Assembly (NCBI GenBank): GCA_946223355.1
Contig: CAMIPB010000006.1
Coordinates: 1 to 64,000, forward strand
Length of the DNA stretch: 64,000 bases
Reading direction: 5' to 3'
Origin: an uncultured Corynebacterium sp.
Lineage (GTDB): Bacteria > Actinomycetota > Actinomycetes > Mycobacteriales > Mycobacteriaceae
Part shown: positions 34,830 through 43,684 of the stretch, piece after piece
Layout of the letters: each line of letters opens with the position of its first letter
How positions within the stretch are numbered: position 1 is the stretch's first letter
Notes under the pieces: generated by a model
Databases searched by the model: none
Seen by the model: the letters and a program-made list of their open reading frames with translations, nothing else
Told to the model about the DNA's origin: nothing
Translations under genes and position numbers: made by a program

Positions 34830-37670
34830 CTACTTCACCACCAGATTCACCATACGACCAGGCACGACAATCTCCTTGACAACGTTCTTGCCTTCGGCGA
34901 GTTCCTGGACGCGAGAGTCGGCCTTGGCGATACCTGCGATGGTGTCCTTATCGGCGTCGGCAGGCACCATGATGCGGGCCTTGACCTTGCCATTGATCTG
35001 GACTGGCACCTCCACCTCATCATCCACGAGCCACTTGTCTTCATAGGTTGGGAAGTCCTCGAAGGTGATGGTGTCGGTGTTGCCCAGGCGCTTCCAGAGT
35101 TCCTCAGCGATGTGTGGGGCAACGGGGGAGGCCATGATGACCAATGGCTTGACGGCGTCGATAGGCGCCTGGGCCTTGGAGTAGGTCTTGGTGAGGTAAT
35201 TGACGTACTCAATGAGCTTGGCCACCACGGTATTAAGACGCAGGTGCTCGTAGTCATCACGCACACCGGCGACGGTACGGTGCAGAGCCTTCAGGTCTTC
35301 ATCGGAAAGCTGCTGTTCAGTGACGTTAAGCTCACCGGTCTCCTCATTGACCACAAGACGCCACAGGCGCTGCAAGAAGCGCTGCGCACCCACGACGTCT
35401 TTGGTGGCCCATGGGCGAGAGGTATCCAATGGACCCATAGACATCTCGTAAACGCGCAGGGTATCGGCACCATAGTCGCGGCAGATCTCGTCAGGGGAGA
35501 CGGAGTTCTTCAGCGACTTACCCATCTTGCCGTATTCCTGGTTAACCTCTTCGCCCTGGTAGAAGAACTTGCCGTCCTTTTCTTCTACTTCTTCAGCAGG
35601 GACGTAAACACCACGGGAATCGGTGTAGGCATAAGCCTGGATGTACCCCTGGTTGAACAGGCGGCGGTAAGGCTCCTTGGAGGAAACGTGGCCCAGGTCA
35701 AAAAGCACCTTGTGCCAGAAACGAGCGTAGAGCAGGTGAAGGACCGCGTGCTCAACGCCGCCGACGTAGAGATCCAAGCCGCCGGGATCATTAGCGCCGT
35801 ACTTGTCTGGGCGCGGACCAGTCCAGTAACGCTCGTTTTCAATGTCCACGAACTTCTCGTCGTTGGTGGGATCAACATAACGCAGCTGGTACCAAGAAGA
35901 ACCTGCCCACTGAGGCATGACGTTGGTATCGCGGAAGTAGGTCTTCGGACCATCACCGAGGTCGAGTTCCACCTCAACCCATTCGCACGCCTTTGCCAGT
36001 GGAGGCTGCGGCTCGGTGTTGGAATCATCCGGGTCAAAGGAGACTGGCTTGTAGTCTTCCACCTCTGGCAGCTGAACAGGCAGCATGGATTCAGGAATCG
36101 GGTGAGCGACACCGTCTGCGTCGTAGACGATAGGGAAGGGCTCGCCCCAGTAGCGCTGGCGGGCAAAGAGCCAGTCACGTAGCTTGTACTGGACTTTTTC
36201 CTGGCCCAGGTTTTGTTGGGACAGCCAATCAATGGTCTGCGCAATGGCCTCCGCTTTGTTTTTGCCGTTCAAATCCAGCCCAGAATCGTTCGCGGAGTTC
36301 ACCAGGGTGCCGTCTTCGGTATAAGCTTCTTCGGCGATATTTCCGCCAGAAACAACTTCCTTGATAGGAAGCCCGAATTCGGTGGCAAACTCGTAGTCAC
36401 GGGTATCGTGCGCCGGAACAGCCATGATAGCGCCGGTGCCGTAGCCAGTGAGCACATAGTCTGCGATGAACACTGGAATCTGCTCGCCGTTAACCGGGTT
36501 GGTTGCGGTAACACCGAGGTAAACGCCGGTCTTTTCTTTGTTCTCCTGGCGCTCCAAGTCAGATTTCGCGGCGATGTCTGCGCGGTAAGCCTCTACGGCT
36601 TCCTTCGGATCATCGTGGCCGTAAGTCCAGCGAGAATCAACGTCCGCGTCATAAGTGACAGGGGAGACGATGGCGTCGACAAGCTCGTGCTCTGGCGCCA
36701 GCACCATGTAGCTCGCGCCAAACAAAGTGTCCGGACGGGTGGTAAATACGGTGATCTTGTGACCCTCGCAGGCGAAATCCACCTCGGCGCCACGGGAACG
36801 GCCAATCCAGTTACGCTGCATGGACTTAACCTTCTCAGGCCAATCCAGCAACTCCAGGTCCTCGAGCAGACGATCGGAGTATTCAGTAATGCGCATCATC
36901 CACTGCTTCAAATTCTTACGGAAAACAGGGAAATTGCCGCGCTCAGACTTACCGTCCGCGGTTACCTCTTCATTTGCCAGCACTGTACCCAAACCAGGAC
37001 ACCAGTTCACAGTGGAGTTAGAGAGGTATACCAGGCGGAATTCGTCGATGGCGCTGCGCTTGTCGACGTCGCTTAGCTCCGCGTATGCACGACCATCCTT
37101 CGTGGTGCGGGCTCCGGACTCCAGTTCGCTAATCAATTCCGTGATGGGGCGAGCTTTTTGCTGCTCATCATCGAACCAGGAGTTATAAATTTGCAAGAAG
37201 ATCCACTGAGTCCACTTGTAGAAGTCCTCATCAGTGGTGGCCACTGAACGTCGCGAGTCATGGCCCAAGCCGAGCGAACCAAGCTGACGGCGCATATTCT
37301 CGATGTTCGCCATCGTCGTGGTGCGTGGGTGCGTACCCGTTTGAATCGCGTACTGCTCGGCAGGCAACCCGAACGCGTCATAGCCCAAGGTGTGCAGGAC
37401 GTTCTTGCCTAGCATCCGGTTATAGCGCGCGAATACATCCGTGGCGATATAACCCAGCGGGTGGCCTACGTGCAGGCCAGCACCGGAAGGGTAAGGGAAC
37501 ATGTCTTGGACAAATAGCTTGTCTTCCGGCAGCGGTGCGTCCGAAGCTAGGTCACCTACTGGGTTCGGCGTGTAAAAGGTGCCGTTATCCTTCCAGTAGC
37601 TCTGCCAGGACTGCTCAATCTCATTTGCCAGCTGCGGCGTATAACGGTAGGACTCGCTTGGGTTTGTCAT
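34830..37670 (-). CDS. leuS: Leucyl-tRNA synthetase
   Basis: Class I synthetase charging tRNA-Leu, 946 residues, normal for actinobacteria. HIGH motif is HVGH (67-70) in PYPSGAGLHVGHPLGY. The editing (CP1) domain contains TTRPDTLFGASYMVLAPEH and YGTGAIMAVPAHDTRD. The KMSKS-type loop is GKMGKSLKNSVSPDE. The last residues form the usual C-terminal domain. No T-box or leader peptide is obvious in the 150 bp upstream, only a GGGG-CAGTTAA-CCCC hairpin at 37703-37717. Read-through from it could enter the tracrRNA-cas9 region. Confidence 0.97.
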   Translation of the reverse strand: MTNPSESYRYTPQLANEIEQSWQSYWKDNGTFYTPNPVGDLASDAPLPEDKLFVQDMFPYPSGAGLHVGHPLGYIATDVFARYNRMLGKNVLHTLGYDAFGLPAEQYAIQTGTHPRTTTMANIENMRRQLGSLGLGHDSRRSVATTDEDFYKWTQWIFLQIYNSWFDDEQQKARPITELISELESGARTTKDGRAYAELSDVDKRSAIDEFRLVYLSNSTVNWCPGLGTVLANEEVTADGKSERGNFPVFRKNLKQWMMRITEYSDRLLEDLELLDWPEKVKSMQRNWIGRSRGAEVDFACEGHKITVFTTRPDTLFGASYMVLAPEHELVDAIVSPVTYDADVDSRWTYGHDDPKEAVEAYRADIAAKSDLERQENKEKTGVYLGVTATNPVNGEQIPVFIADYVLTGYGTGAIMAVPAHDTRDYEFATEFGLPIKEVVSGGNIAEEAYTEDGTLVNSANDSGLDLNGKNKAEAIAQTIDWLSQQNLGQEKVQYKLRDWLFARQRYWGEPFPIVYDADGVAHPIPESMLPVQLPEVEDYKPVSFDPDDSNTEPQPPLAKACEWVEVELDLGDGPKTYFRDTNVMPQWAGSSWYQLRYVDPTNDEKFVDIENERYWTGPRPDKYGANDPGGLDLYVGGVEHAVLHLLYARFWHKVLFDLGHVSSKEPYRRLFNQGYIQAYAYTDSRGVYVPAEEVEEKDGKFFYQGEEVNQEYGKMGKSLKNSVSPDEICRDYGADTLRVYEMSMGPLDTSRPWATKDVVGAQRFLQRLWRLVVNEETGELNVTEQQLSDEDLKALHRTVAGVRDDYEHLRLNTVVAKLIEYVNYLTKTYSKAQAPIDAVKPLVIMASPVAPHIAEELWKRLGNTDTITFEDFPTYEDKWLVDDEVEVPVQINGKVKARIMVPADADKDTIAGIAKADSRVQELAEGKNVVKEIVVPGRMVNLVVK

Positions 37671-37825
37671 GGTTACACAGTGTAATAGGCGCCGCGCCGA
37701 GAGGGGCAGTTAACCCCTTACGGCGATACACACAGTTTCTCCCTCAGATTGGCCAATTCCATGGGACATCGTTTCCCTGGACCACAAGGCAATCAACAAG
37801 TTGATGAAGAACATCCGCTAAAGAA

Positions 37826-38095
37826 CTAAAAGTAGTGGTAACGACAAGAAACGATCAAGACTTCTTCTGCCTCTAGTTTGTAAACCAACCGGTGCTCATC
37901 TGTGATTCTGCGCGCCCAGTACTGTGACAGTCCATGCTTTAAAGGCTTAGGCTTTCCCAGCCCTTGGTGGCCACCCCGAAGGATGTCCTTGATCAAGGCA
38001 TTAACTCGCTTGAGAGTCTTGGGATCATTCTTTTGCCACCAGAGATACTCCTCCCAGCCATGTGCAGTCCATGAGATGTTGGTTACCTCCCCCAT
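37826..38095 (-). CDS. yoeB: YoeB/Txe-family toxin
   Basis: An 89-residue ribosome-dependent mRNA endoribonuclease of the RelE superfamily. Family landmarks are W-T-A-H-G-W-E-E-Y-L-W-W-Q near the start, LKRVNALIKDILRG, GKPKPLKHGLSQYWARRI and the C-terminal SCRYHYF with catalytic His and Tyr. All are present, so the toxin is likely active. AAAGGA precedes the ATG, which lies 6 bp after the antitoxin stop, the normal order for this module. Confidence 0.93.
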   Translation of the reverse strand: MGEVTNISWTAHGWEEYLWWQKNDPKTLKRVNALIKDILRGGHQGLGKPKPLKHGLSQYWARRITDEHRLVYKLEAEEVLIVSCRYHYF

Positions 38096-38101
38096 GTCCT
38101 T

Positions 38102-38362
38102 TCACTCCTCATCTTCGATAAGGGCGTGACGTTTCGTTTCACCACGCTCGGCAGCTTCAATTGATTGCAGCAACCGCTTCGCATTCGCTGGCGAGCGCAG
38201 CAGGTAGGCAGTTTCCTTGAGCGATTCGTATTCAGCCATGGAGACGATGACAGCTGGCTCCTTTCCCCGACGCTGGATGACCACCTCCTCGCGGTCATCA
38301 CACACCATGTCCAAAACAGCCGCGTAGTTTGCTCGTGATTCCGAGTAACTCATCATAATCAT
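38102..38362 (-). CDS. yefM: YefM/Phd-family antitoxin
   Basis: About 86 residues. The N-terminal DNA-binding Phd/YefM domain reads MSYSESRANYAAVLDMVCDDREEVVIQRRGKEPAVIVSMAEYESLKET. The C-terminal part (LLRSPANAKRLLQSIEAAERGE) wraps the toxin. Starts at ATG 38362, 38356 or 38353 are possible; AAGGGG favours the first. It neutralises YoeB and, in known systems, represses its own promoter, which would lie in the 120 bp to its right. Confidence 0.92.
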   Translation of the reverse strand: MIMMSYSESRANYAAVLDMVCDDREEVVIQRRGKEPAVIVSMAEYESLKETAYLLRSPANAKRLLQSIEAAERGETKRHALIEDEE

Positions 38363-38485
38363 TACCAACACCCCTTAAAGTACAAAGTTTCTGTACCTGA
38401 GGTTACCTTTCTCCGTCGTGTTATTCAATAGCCAGGCCACAAGGGCCTTGCCCTCTTAGACTCCGACGGCACTAGTGTTGGTTCC

Positions 38486-39133
38486 ATGACTCCACGCGTA
38501 GTATCCACCAACGTTGCTGTCCGCCGCGAGGATCCCTCCGGCAGACATGATTACACCGGAATAGACAAACAACCGCGAGAGCTTATCGACGTCGTCAAGC
38601 CCGGGCCCAACTACGGCGACGGCTCCGGGGTCGTGGCCGATAGCATCGGGGACCAGAAGCACCACGGCGGCGCAGACAAGGCCATCTATGCCTTTGCGCG
38701 CGAGGAGCTGGATTGGTGGGAGGATCAGCTGGGCCGTAGTCTGCCGTCGGGAAGCTTTGGCGAGAACCTCACTACCGAAGGCATCGTGTGGAAGGACGTC
38801 CTGATCAACCAGCGCCTACGCATTGGCAGCACGCTGCTGGAGGTCTCCGTTCCGCGTCAACCCTGCGCCACATTCTCAGGCTGGATAGGGGAGCGAGGCT
38901 GGCTGAAAACCTTCACCCAACACGGCGAAGCCGGCGCCTACCTGCGGGTTATTGAACCCGGGCAGATAAACACCGGCGAGAAAATAGAGCTTCTCGACGC
39001 CCCCGCCCACGACATCACCATGGGCATGGCTTTTGCTGCCAAGATGGGGGACAAGGAGCTTGCCCGGCGCGTGGTTGAAGCAAACGTTCTGCCCGCCATT
39101 CACCACGAGAAGCTGGTCAAGATCGTGGATTAG
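38486..39133 (+). CDS. MOSC domain-containing protein
   Basis: A 215-residue MOSC (molybdenum cofactor sulfurase C-terminal) protein of the YiiM type. Landmarks are DSIGDQKHHGGADKAIYAFAREELDWWE, GSFGENLTTEG and VSVPRQPCATFSGW, which holds the invariant Cys thought to bind the metal cofactor or sulphur. YiiM relatives detoxify N-hydroxylated bases such as 6-N-hydroxylaminopurine with molybdenum cofactor. It stands alone and overlaps the converging permease gene by 4 bp. Confidence 0.88.
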   Translation: MTPRVVSTNVAVRREDPSGRHDYTGIDKQPRELIDVVKPGPNYGDGSGVVADSIGDQKHHGGADKAIYAFAREELDWWEDQLGRSLPSGSFGENLTTEGIVWKDVLINQRLRIGSTLLEVSVPRQPCATFSGWIGERGWLKTFTQHGEAGAYLRVIEPGQINTGEKIELLDAPAHDITMGMAFAAKMGDKELARRVVEANVLPAIHHEKLVKIVD

Positions 39134-40494
39134 AGCGGCCGTAGAGAGCCATCAGGCATGTCTTTGAACATGTCCTTGTCGTAGAGCAGGACAAGTAGCA
39201 GGATGCCCACGGCGAAGGCCCAGGCAGCTCCCTGGGTAACGAGCACGCCGGCGACGACGCCCGCGATGCCGAGGTCTTTTTGATTCTTGGCTTCCATCAC
39301 GCCCACGCGGACGGAAACAAAGCCCTGCATGATAAGCGTCATGGCCAAGCCAACGGCCAGGATTGGTTGGACAAGGGTGACCACTGGCAAAAAGCACAGG
39401 CCGGTGATTGCGCCCAGACGAACGGAACCAACGCCGGCGAAAATAGATTTCATTGCCTTGCGCCCTTGCTTGTAGCGCTCAACGATGATTACTTGCATTG
39501 CCGCCCACAACGGGCCGCACATCGCCACGTCTGGGCCGATGATGGACATGAATGCGTTACGGCCACCAAACAGCAAGTGCGCGCGGTTTTCGTCGTAGAC
39601 CACGCCTTCGTCGGTACGCACATGGTCGCCTTCCTTCAAGATGGCCTTTGCCTGCAAGACGTCGCCGAAAACAACGATATAGGCAGCGAGCATTGTTGGA
39701 ATAGCAGTGATAAACATGTGCGCAGGTGGGAACCCGACACCGAAGATCGTGTAGCCTTCCCACACGCCCATGAAATCGGGCTGGGATAGCCCCCACTCCA
39801 CCTTTGGCCATGCAGCCTCACCGACTAGTGGTGCCAGAACGATAGCCAAAACAATCGATGGCAAAATTCCTAGGTTGCCAATATAGCGCCAACCAGGGGA
39901 CTTCTGTTTCAACCGCATAAATCCTGCCGAGTACATGAGCAAGAAGCCCAGCAGCGTGGCCACGGTAATGGTAATTGGCATCTCGTGGAAGCGTCCACCT
40001 TCTTCAAACACGGTGACAATCGCGGCGATACCTGCACCAATGACGATTCCGGAGCGCAGCGCGGACGGTATAAACCGGGCGACCTTCCTAGCCAGGCCAG
40101 TGGCGCCCATAAATATTGAGAATATGCCCAGTACAAACTGGAAGCTAATAAGTGCCCATACTCGCTCGTTCTCGGGGAAACTTCCCACGTAGACAATCAG
40201 CAAGGGGACTGCTGGAGTGATCCACCCTGGGACCACTGGGTCACCCAGCATGTGGTGGGTGAGGTAAAGCAGGCCGTTTAGCATAACGACGGCCAGTGCA
40301 ACTTCAAATGGCATTCCCAGCGCATCCACCATCAATGGGATTGCGCCTAAGTCAACCACGCATACGAGCAAGCCCTGAATATAGTCAGGCCACTCAATTT
40401 TGTAGTGCACAAACGGGAGGCGGATGTTGAACGGTCCGGCTTTCCAGTGCGGCGATGGCGGACCGTGTGCCGTCTCTACTTCTTTTATTTCCAT
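39130..40494 (-). CDS. Polytopic permease, possibly NCS2-like
   Basis: A 454-residue protein with about 12-13 hydrophobic segments. Stretches such as GDPVVPGWITPAVPLLIVY, PSALRSGIVIGAGIAAIVTVFEEGG and AIPTMLAAYIVVFGDVLQAKAIL recall the half-helix regions of NCS2 (xanthine/uracil) and related SLC23/26-fold carriers. The classic NCS2 signature is absent, so the substrate is unknown and the family call is tentative. It has GGAG near the start and no operon partner; a terminator separates it from the aldehyde dehydrogenase upstream. Confidence 0.55.
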   Translation of the reverse strand: MEIKEVETAHGPPSPHWKAGPFNIRLPFVHYKIEWPDYIQGLLVCVVDLGAIPLMVDALGMPFEVALAVVMLNGLLYLTHHMLGDPVVPGWITPAVPLLIVYVGSFPENERVWALISFQFVLGIFSIFMGATGLARKVARFIPSALRSGIVIGAGIAAIVTVFEEGGRFHEMPITITVATLLGFLLMYSAGFMRLKQKSPGWRYIGNLGILPSIVLAIVLAPLVGEAAWPKVEWGLSQPDFMGVWEGYTIFGVGFPPAHMFITAIPTMLAAYIVVFGDVLQAKAILKEGDHVRTDEGVVYDENRAHLLFGGRNAFMSIIGPDVAMCGPLWAAMQVIIVERYKQGRKAMKSIFAGVGSVRLGAITGLCFLPVVTLVQPILAVGLAMTLIMQGFVSVRVGVMEAKNQKDLGIAGVVAGVLVTQGAAWAFAVGILLLVLLYDKDMFKDMPDGSLRPL

Positions 40495-40636
40495 TAGGGA
40501 GAGCGCTCCTTTTAGAGGATTGTTCTAGTTTCTTACATGTACTTTCCACATCGCTTATTTGGGATAGGGAATAGGCAGCGAACAAAATTCGCCCACAGCA
40601 TTGTGCCCTAAACCACACGTGGACGAAAATTGAAAT

Positions 40637-40670
40637 GAAAAAAGTACCCCGCAATAAACGAGGTACTTTA
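40637..40670 (-). terminator. Rho-independent terminator of the aldehyde dehydrogenase gene
   Basis: On the minus strand AAAGTACCTCG pairs with CGGGGTACTTT around TTTATTG (one G-U pair), then TTTTTTC. It lies 18 bp after the stop codon of the leftward aldehyde dehydrogenase gene. Confidence 0.85.
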
Positions 40671-40687
40671 GGGCTTAGCAGCCGTTA

Positions 40688-42097
40688 TTAGCCATTAATG
40701 GCGTGTGGGAAGGCCAACCCCTTGAGGCCTTCGACGCCAAACTCCACGCCGTAGCCAGATTCCTTGATGCCGCCGAATGGCACGCGTGGGTCGATGGTGC
40801 CATGGGAATTAATCCAGGTGGTGCCAGCACGCAGACGTGCGGCAACCTCACGTGCGCGCTCCTTGTCGGAGGCCCAAACGGAGGAACCCAAACCAAACTC
40901 GAGGCCGTTGGCCTTGGCGATGGCATCATCCAGGTCGGTGTACTTAATAATTGGCAGCACTGGGCCGAACTGCTCCTCAGTCACCAAGTCATTGTCGTTG
41001 TCAATGTCCGCAACCAGGGTGGTGGGGTAGAAGTAACCCGGCGCGTCATAGTCCGGATCACCACCGATGAGCACGCGCGCGCCGCCGTCCTTTGCGGCCT
41101 TGACCAGGCGGTCCACGATGTCGAACTGGTCCTTGTTCTGCACTGGGCCCAGCACGTTTTGCTCGTCCAGACCAAAGCCCATTGGCATGTTCGTGGCCAC
41201 CTCAACCAGTGCGTCGCACACCTCGTCGTAGATGGACTCCGGCACGTACAGGCGCTTGAGCGCCGCACAGGTCTGACCAGCGTTGAGGAACGCACCCCAG
41301 AACAGGTCTTCTGCAATTGCCTTTGGATCAGCATCTTCCAGCACGATGCCCGCGTCATTGCCGCCCAGCTCCAAGGTCAGGCGCTTGAGCGTGTCCGCCG
41401 ATGCCTCCACAATTTTCTTACCCGTTGGCGTGGAGCCGGTAAACATGATCTTGTCCACGCCCTCGTGCTCCGCGAGCGCCGCACCAAGGCCACTGCCGTT
41501 GACTACCTGCAGCACGCCTTCCGGAAGCACCTCGTTCATGACCTTGACCAGACCGAGCACGGACAGTGGGGTGCTGCCCGATGGCTTTACGACGACCGTG
41601 TTTCCCATACGCAGCGCTGGCACAATCTGCCACACTGCAATCATCATTGGCCAGTTCCATGGGCTAATCGCACCGACCACACCTAGTGGGCGGTAGACGA
41701 CCTTCGCGTTGATGTCGTCGCCTTCAATCTCATAGTCCGGGGACTCAAAGGACGCAGTCGCGCGGGTCCATGCCACGCAGGCACCCACCTCAAAGCGCGC
41801 ATTCGGGCCGTTGAGCGGCTTTCCCTGCTCTGAGGACAGCAGTACTGCCAAAGCCTCTGCCGAGGCCTCAATCGCGTCTGCAGCCTTCATCAGCAGCTCG
41901 TTGCGCTTCTCCTCTCCGAGCGCCTCCCACTCCGGCTGCTTCTCGCGCGCCACGCGCACTGCCTCATCCAGGTCAGCTTTGCTCTGCTTCGGCGCCACAC
42001 CGACCTTCTCGCCGTTAGCTGGGTTCAGGATATCCTCGCCCTCACCAGCGGATACTGCGGAAATCAGTTCATCGAAATTTGCGTAAGACATAGTCAT
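40688..42097 (-). CDS. NAD(P)-dependent aldehyde dehydrogenase, substrate unknown
   Basis: A 469-residue member of the aldehyde dehydrogenase superfamily. It has cofactor motif ISPWNWPMMIAVWQIVPAL, FTGSTPTGKKI, general base Glu in LELGGNDAGIVLEDAD and nucleophile Cys in NAGQTCAALKRLYV. EEQFGPVLPIIKY closes the catalytic core. It is single, with its own terminator, about 2.7 kb from gabD. The sequence is nearer to broad-specificity/aromatic aldehyde enzymes than to gabD, but the substrate cannot be told. Confidence 0.88.
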   Translation of the reverse strand: MTMSYANFDELISAVSAGEGEDILNPANGEKVGVAPKQSKADLDEAVRVAREKQPEWEALGEEKRNELLMKAADAIEASAEALAVLLSSEQGKPLNGPNARFEVGACVAWTRATASFESPDYEIEGDDINAKVVYRPLGVVGAISPWNWPMMIAVWQIVPALRMGNTVVVKPSGSTPLSVLGLVKVMNEVLPEGVLQVVNGSGLGAALAEHEGVDKIMFTGSTPTGKKIVEASADTLKRLTLELGGNDAGIVLEDADPKAIAEDLFWGAFLNAGQTCAALKRLYVPESIYDEVCDALVEVATNMPMGFGLDEQNVLGPVQNKDQFDIVDRLVKAAKDGGARVLIGGDPDYDAPGYFYPTTLVADIDNDNDLVTEEQFGPVLPIIKYTDLDDAIAKANGLEFGLGSSVWASDKERAREVAARLRAGTTWINSHGTIDPRVPFGGIKESGYGVEFGVEGLKGLAFPHAING

Positions 42098-42190
42098 CCT
42101 TCCTCATAGGGTCAATTGACGACAATGTTACCTGAAGCACAGACTTTATCGTATGGGTTTTGAAACACATTTTGATCACTACAAAAAGAA

Positions 42191-42240
42191 GACCCCTCCA
42201 CGGCCGTACCGTTAAGACGGGTGACCACATGTGAGAGGGG
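42191..42240 (+). ncRNA. Structured RNA candidate upstream of the Abi_2 gene
   Basis: CCCCTC (42193-42198) pairs with GAGGGG (42235-42240). Inside lie CCGT-TAAG-ACGG (42209-42220) and two self-complementary stretches, ACGGCCGT (42200-42207) and CACATGTG (42226-42233). Alternative pairings could form a pseudoknot. The element ends 66 bp before the Abi_2 start. AbiF-type genes are known to be accompanied by a conserved small RNA (abiF RNA motif), so this could be a member, but I cannot test the match. It could also be the aldehyde dehydrogenase leader on the other strand. Confidence 0.45.
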
Positions 42241-42306
42241 AATACAAGAGCTACTGTAAAGGAAACTCACAAAATAATCAATCAAAAGCTCATTTCAAGG
42301 AAAAGT

Positions 42307-43086
42307 ATGTCTGTCGTAAAAATAAAAAAGGAATGGGTATCCGAAGCCAGACTGAACCCATTCCTAAAAGTAGTCGCAAACGACGAAGAGAAGGCCTTAG
42401 CACTGTACGAACTTGATCGCCGCCTTTGTGCAGCACTTTTTCAAGAAATTGCCTACATTGAAGTGGCCCTTCGCAATTCGATGACCAGATACCTTGAAAA
42501 AGCCTACGGGGAAGACTGGTATACAAAGATCGAAATTGGTTTTGACCAACGTGTGCGGGAAAACCTAAGCGAATCTTGGGACAGCCTGCCTAGCCGCTAT
42601 ACCGCTAAAGGCACACCTCGGAATAGGAAACTTGGGGGTAGATTGATTGGCGCCTCCATGTTTCGAACCTGGACAAACATGTTAGATAAGGGAGGGCTCA
42701 CGGGCCTTCAACCGCCATTTGAAGCGGCTGATCATGACCGAATTTGGACTGAAGAAGCTATCCTCGCGGTATTTAGAGGTGCAAGGACTGTAGCCAAGCA
42801 GGATCAGGACTACCAGACAAATGGCCTTACCAGGGAATGGGTTTACAAGAAAGTCTTTCCCATTAGGCAAATAAGAAATCGAATAGGGCACCACGAATCA
42901 GTTGTCCCAAGAGGTGTTCCGATTCCGGGCACAGAAACCCGCCTCACCGCGCGTGACTGTCACAATTCCTGCATTGATGTTGCGAAAATGCTTGACCGCG
43001 ATCTAGCCACCTACCTCGAGTCCCTTTCCATTAACTCCTTACTCGACGAACTCGATGGATTCTTCATAGCTGAGGACACTAGGTGA
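42307..43086 (+). CDS. Abi_2 (AbiD/AbiF-type) HEPN abortive-infection protein
   Basis: A 259-residue protein with the Abi_2 family pattern. The first helices carry LFQEIAYIEVALRNSMTRYLEKAYGEDWY (Arg56-Asn57), and the HEPN ribonuclease motif R-N-x-x-x-H is R190-N191-R192-I193-G194-H195 in RQIRNRIGHHE. Proteins of this family abort phage infection in lactococci; HEPN nucleases act as RNA-cutting toxins. The catalytic motif is intact. AAGGAAAAG precedes the ATG. A foldable RNA candidate lies directly upstream. Neighbours are an aldehyde dehydrogenase and a DUF4143 cassette, so this looks like a small inserted defence island. Confidence 0.85.
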   Translation: MSVVKIKKEWVSEARLNPFLKVVANDEEKALALYELDRRLCAALFQEIAYIEVALRNSMTRYLEKAYGEDWYTKIEIGFDQRVRENLSESWDSLPSRYTAKGTPRNRKLGGRLIGASMFRTWTNMLDKGGLTGLQPPFEAADHDRIWTEEAILAVFRGARTVAKQDQDYQTNGLTREWVYKKVFPIRQIRNRIGHHESVVPRGVPIPGTETRLTARDCHNSCIDVAKMLDRDLATYLESLSINSLLDELDGFFIAEDTR

Positions 43087-43302
43087 TCAAGTCCTACTTA
43101 GAGGTGCATCTGCCTTTCGATTATTAGGGTTAGTTTCAGACTCGGCGATCGCGACTTGTACCCCCTTCAGCTGTGCAACGTCGTAGCTATGGTTAAAGGT
43201 GAAGGTGAAGGCTCTCCGAAGAAGCTTGAAACATGAGTTCACAGAGCTTTAACGTCGAGGCCGCTTGAGAGCGACCAAAGCGCACTTTACGTAGTGCTCT
43301 TC

Positions 43303-43554
43303 ATGCTGACCAAAACTGTCGACCTCGCAACTGAAATTAACCAACTTATCGGCTTCGAGGAGTTGGTGAACGGGGGAGAACTACCGGACGAGCTGGTGGC
43401 AGGCTTCCACCGCAGCGTAAGAGTGCAGGACAAAATTGAGCAGCAGGGCATCGAGGTTCAATCTGACCTTATTGTCCAAGCAATCCCAGCAAGTACTGCG
43501 CTGTATAGGCAATATATGAATGCCATTTCTGAATTAGTCAAAAACAGGGTCTAG
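43303..43554 (+). CDS. Hypothetical 83-residue protein
   Basis: MLTKTVDLATEINQLIGFEELVNGG... ending MNAISELVKNRV; acidic and mostly helical, with no membrane segment. I recognise no family. There is no clear ribosome binding site before ATG 43303 or the earlier in-frame TTG 43294/ATG. A 15-codon frame at about 43192 (MVKGEGEGSPKKLET) upstream may be a separate remnant. It sits between the Abi_2 gene and the iteron array of the DUF4143 gene. Confidence 0.4.
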   Translation: MLTKTVDLATEINQLIGFEELVNGGELPDELVAGFHRSVRVQDKIEQQGIEVQSDLIVQAIPASTALYRQYMNAISELVKNRV

Positions 43555-43575
43555 CTGGCCACCCTTATCCCTATT

Positions 43576-43680
43576 CCCAATATTTGGTAAGGTCTAGTAC
43601 CAAGATTTGGTAACGCAAAATACCAATATTTGGTAACATCTAGTACCAAGATTTGGTAAACCCTATAACCGAAATTTGGT
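43576..43680 (+). repeat. Five iterons (ACCAAnATTTGGT) at exact 23-bp spacing
   Basis: Thirteen-base near-palindromes start at 43576, 43599, 43622, 43645 and 43668, each 23 bp apart. The first has CCCAAT and the last ACCGAA as left halves; ATTTGGT is invariant. Intervals differ (GGTCTAG, CGCAAAA, CATCTAG, ACCCTAT). The last copy ends 4 bp before ATG 43685, occupying the place of a ribosome binding site. The period equals that of the unrelated-sequence array at 11920-11999 in front of the other DUF4143 gene. Confidence 0.93.
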
Positions 43681-43684
43681 TTCT

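Noticed and set aside
34815..36182. 455-codon plus-strand frame
   Set aside because: Antisense to leuS, whose motifs are complete; the peptide has the composition of a reverse-strand shadow.
37671..37825. T-box riboswitch before leuS
   Set aside because: No T-box sequence or specifier structure; only a short GGGG/CCCC hairpin is present.
40703..41686. 327-codon plus-strand frame
   Set aside because: Antisense shadow of the aldehyde dehydrogenase gene.
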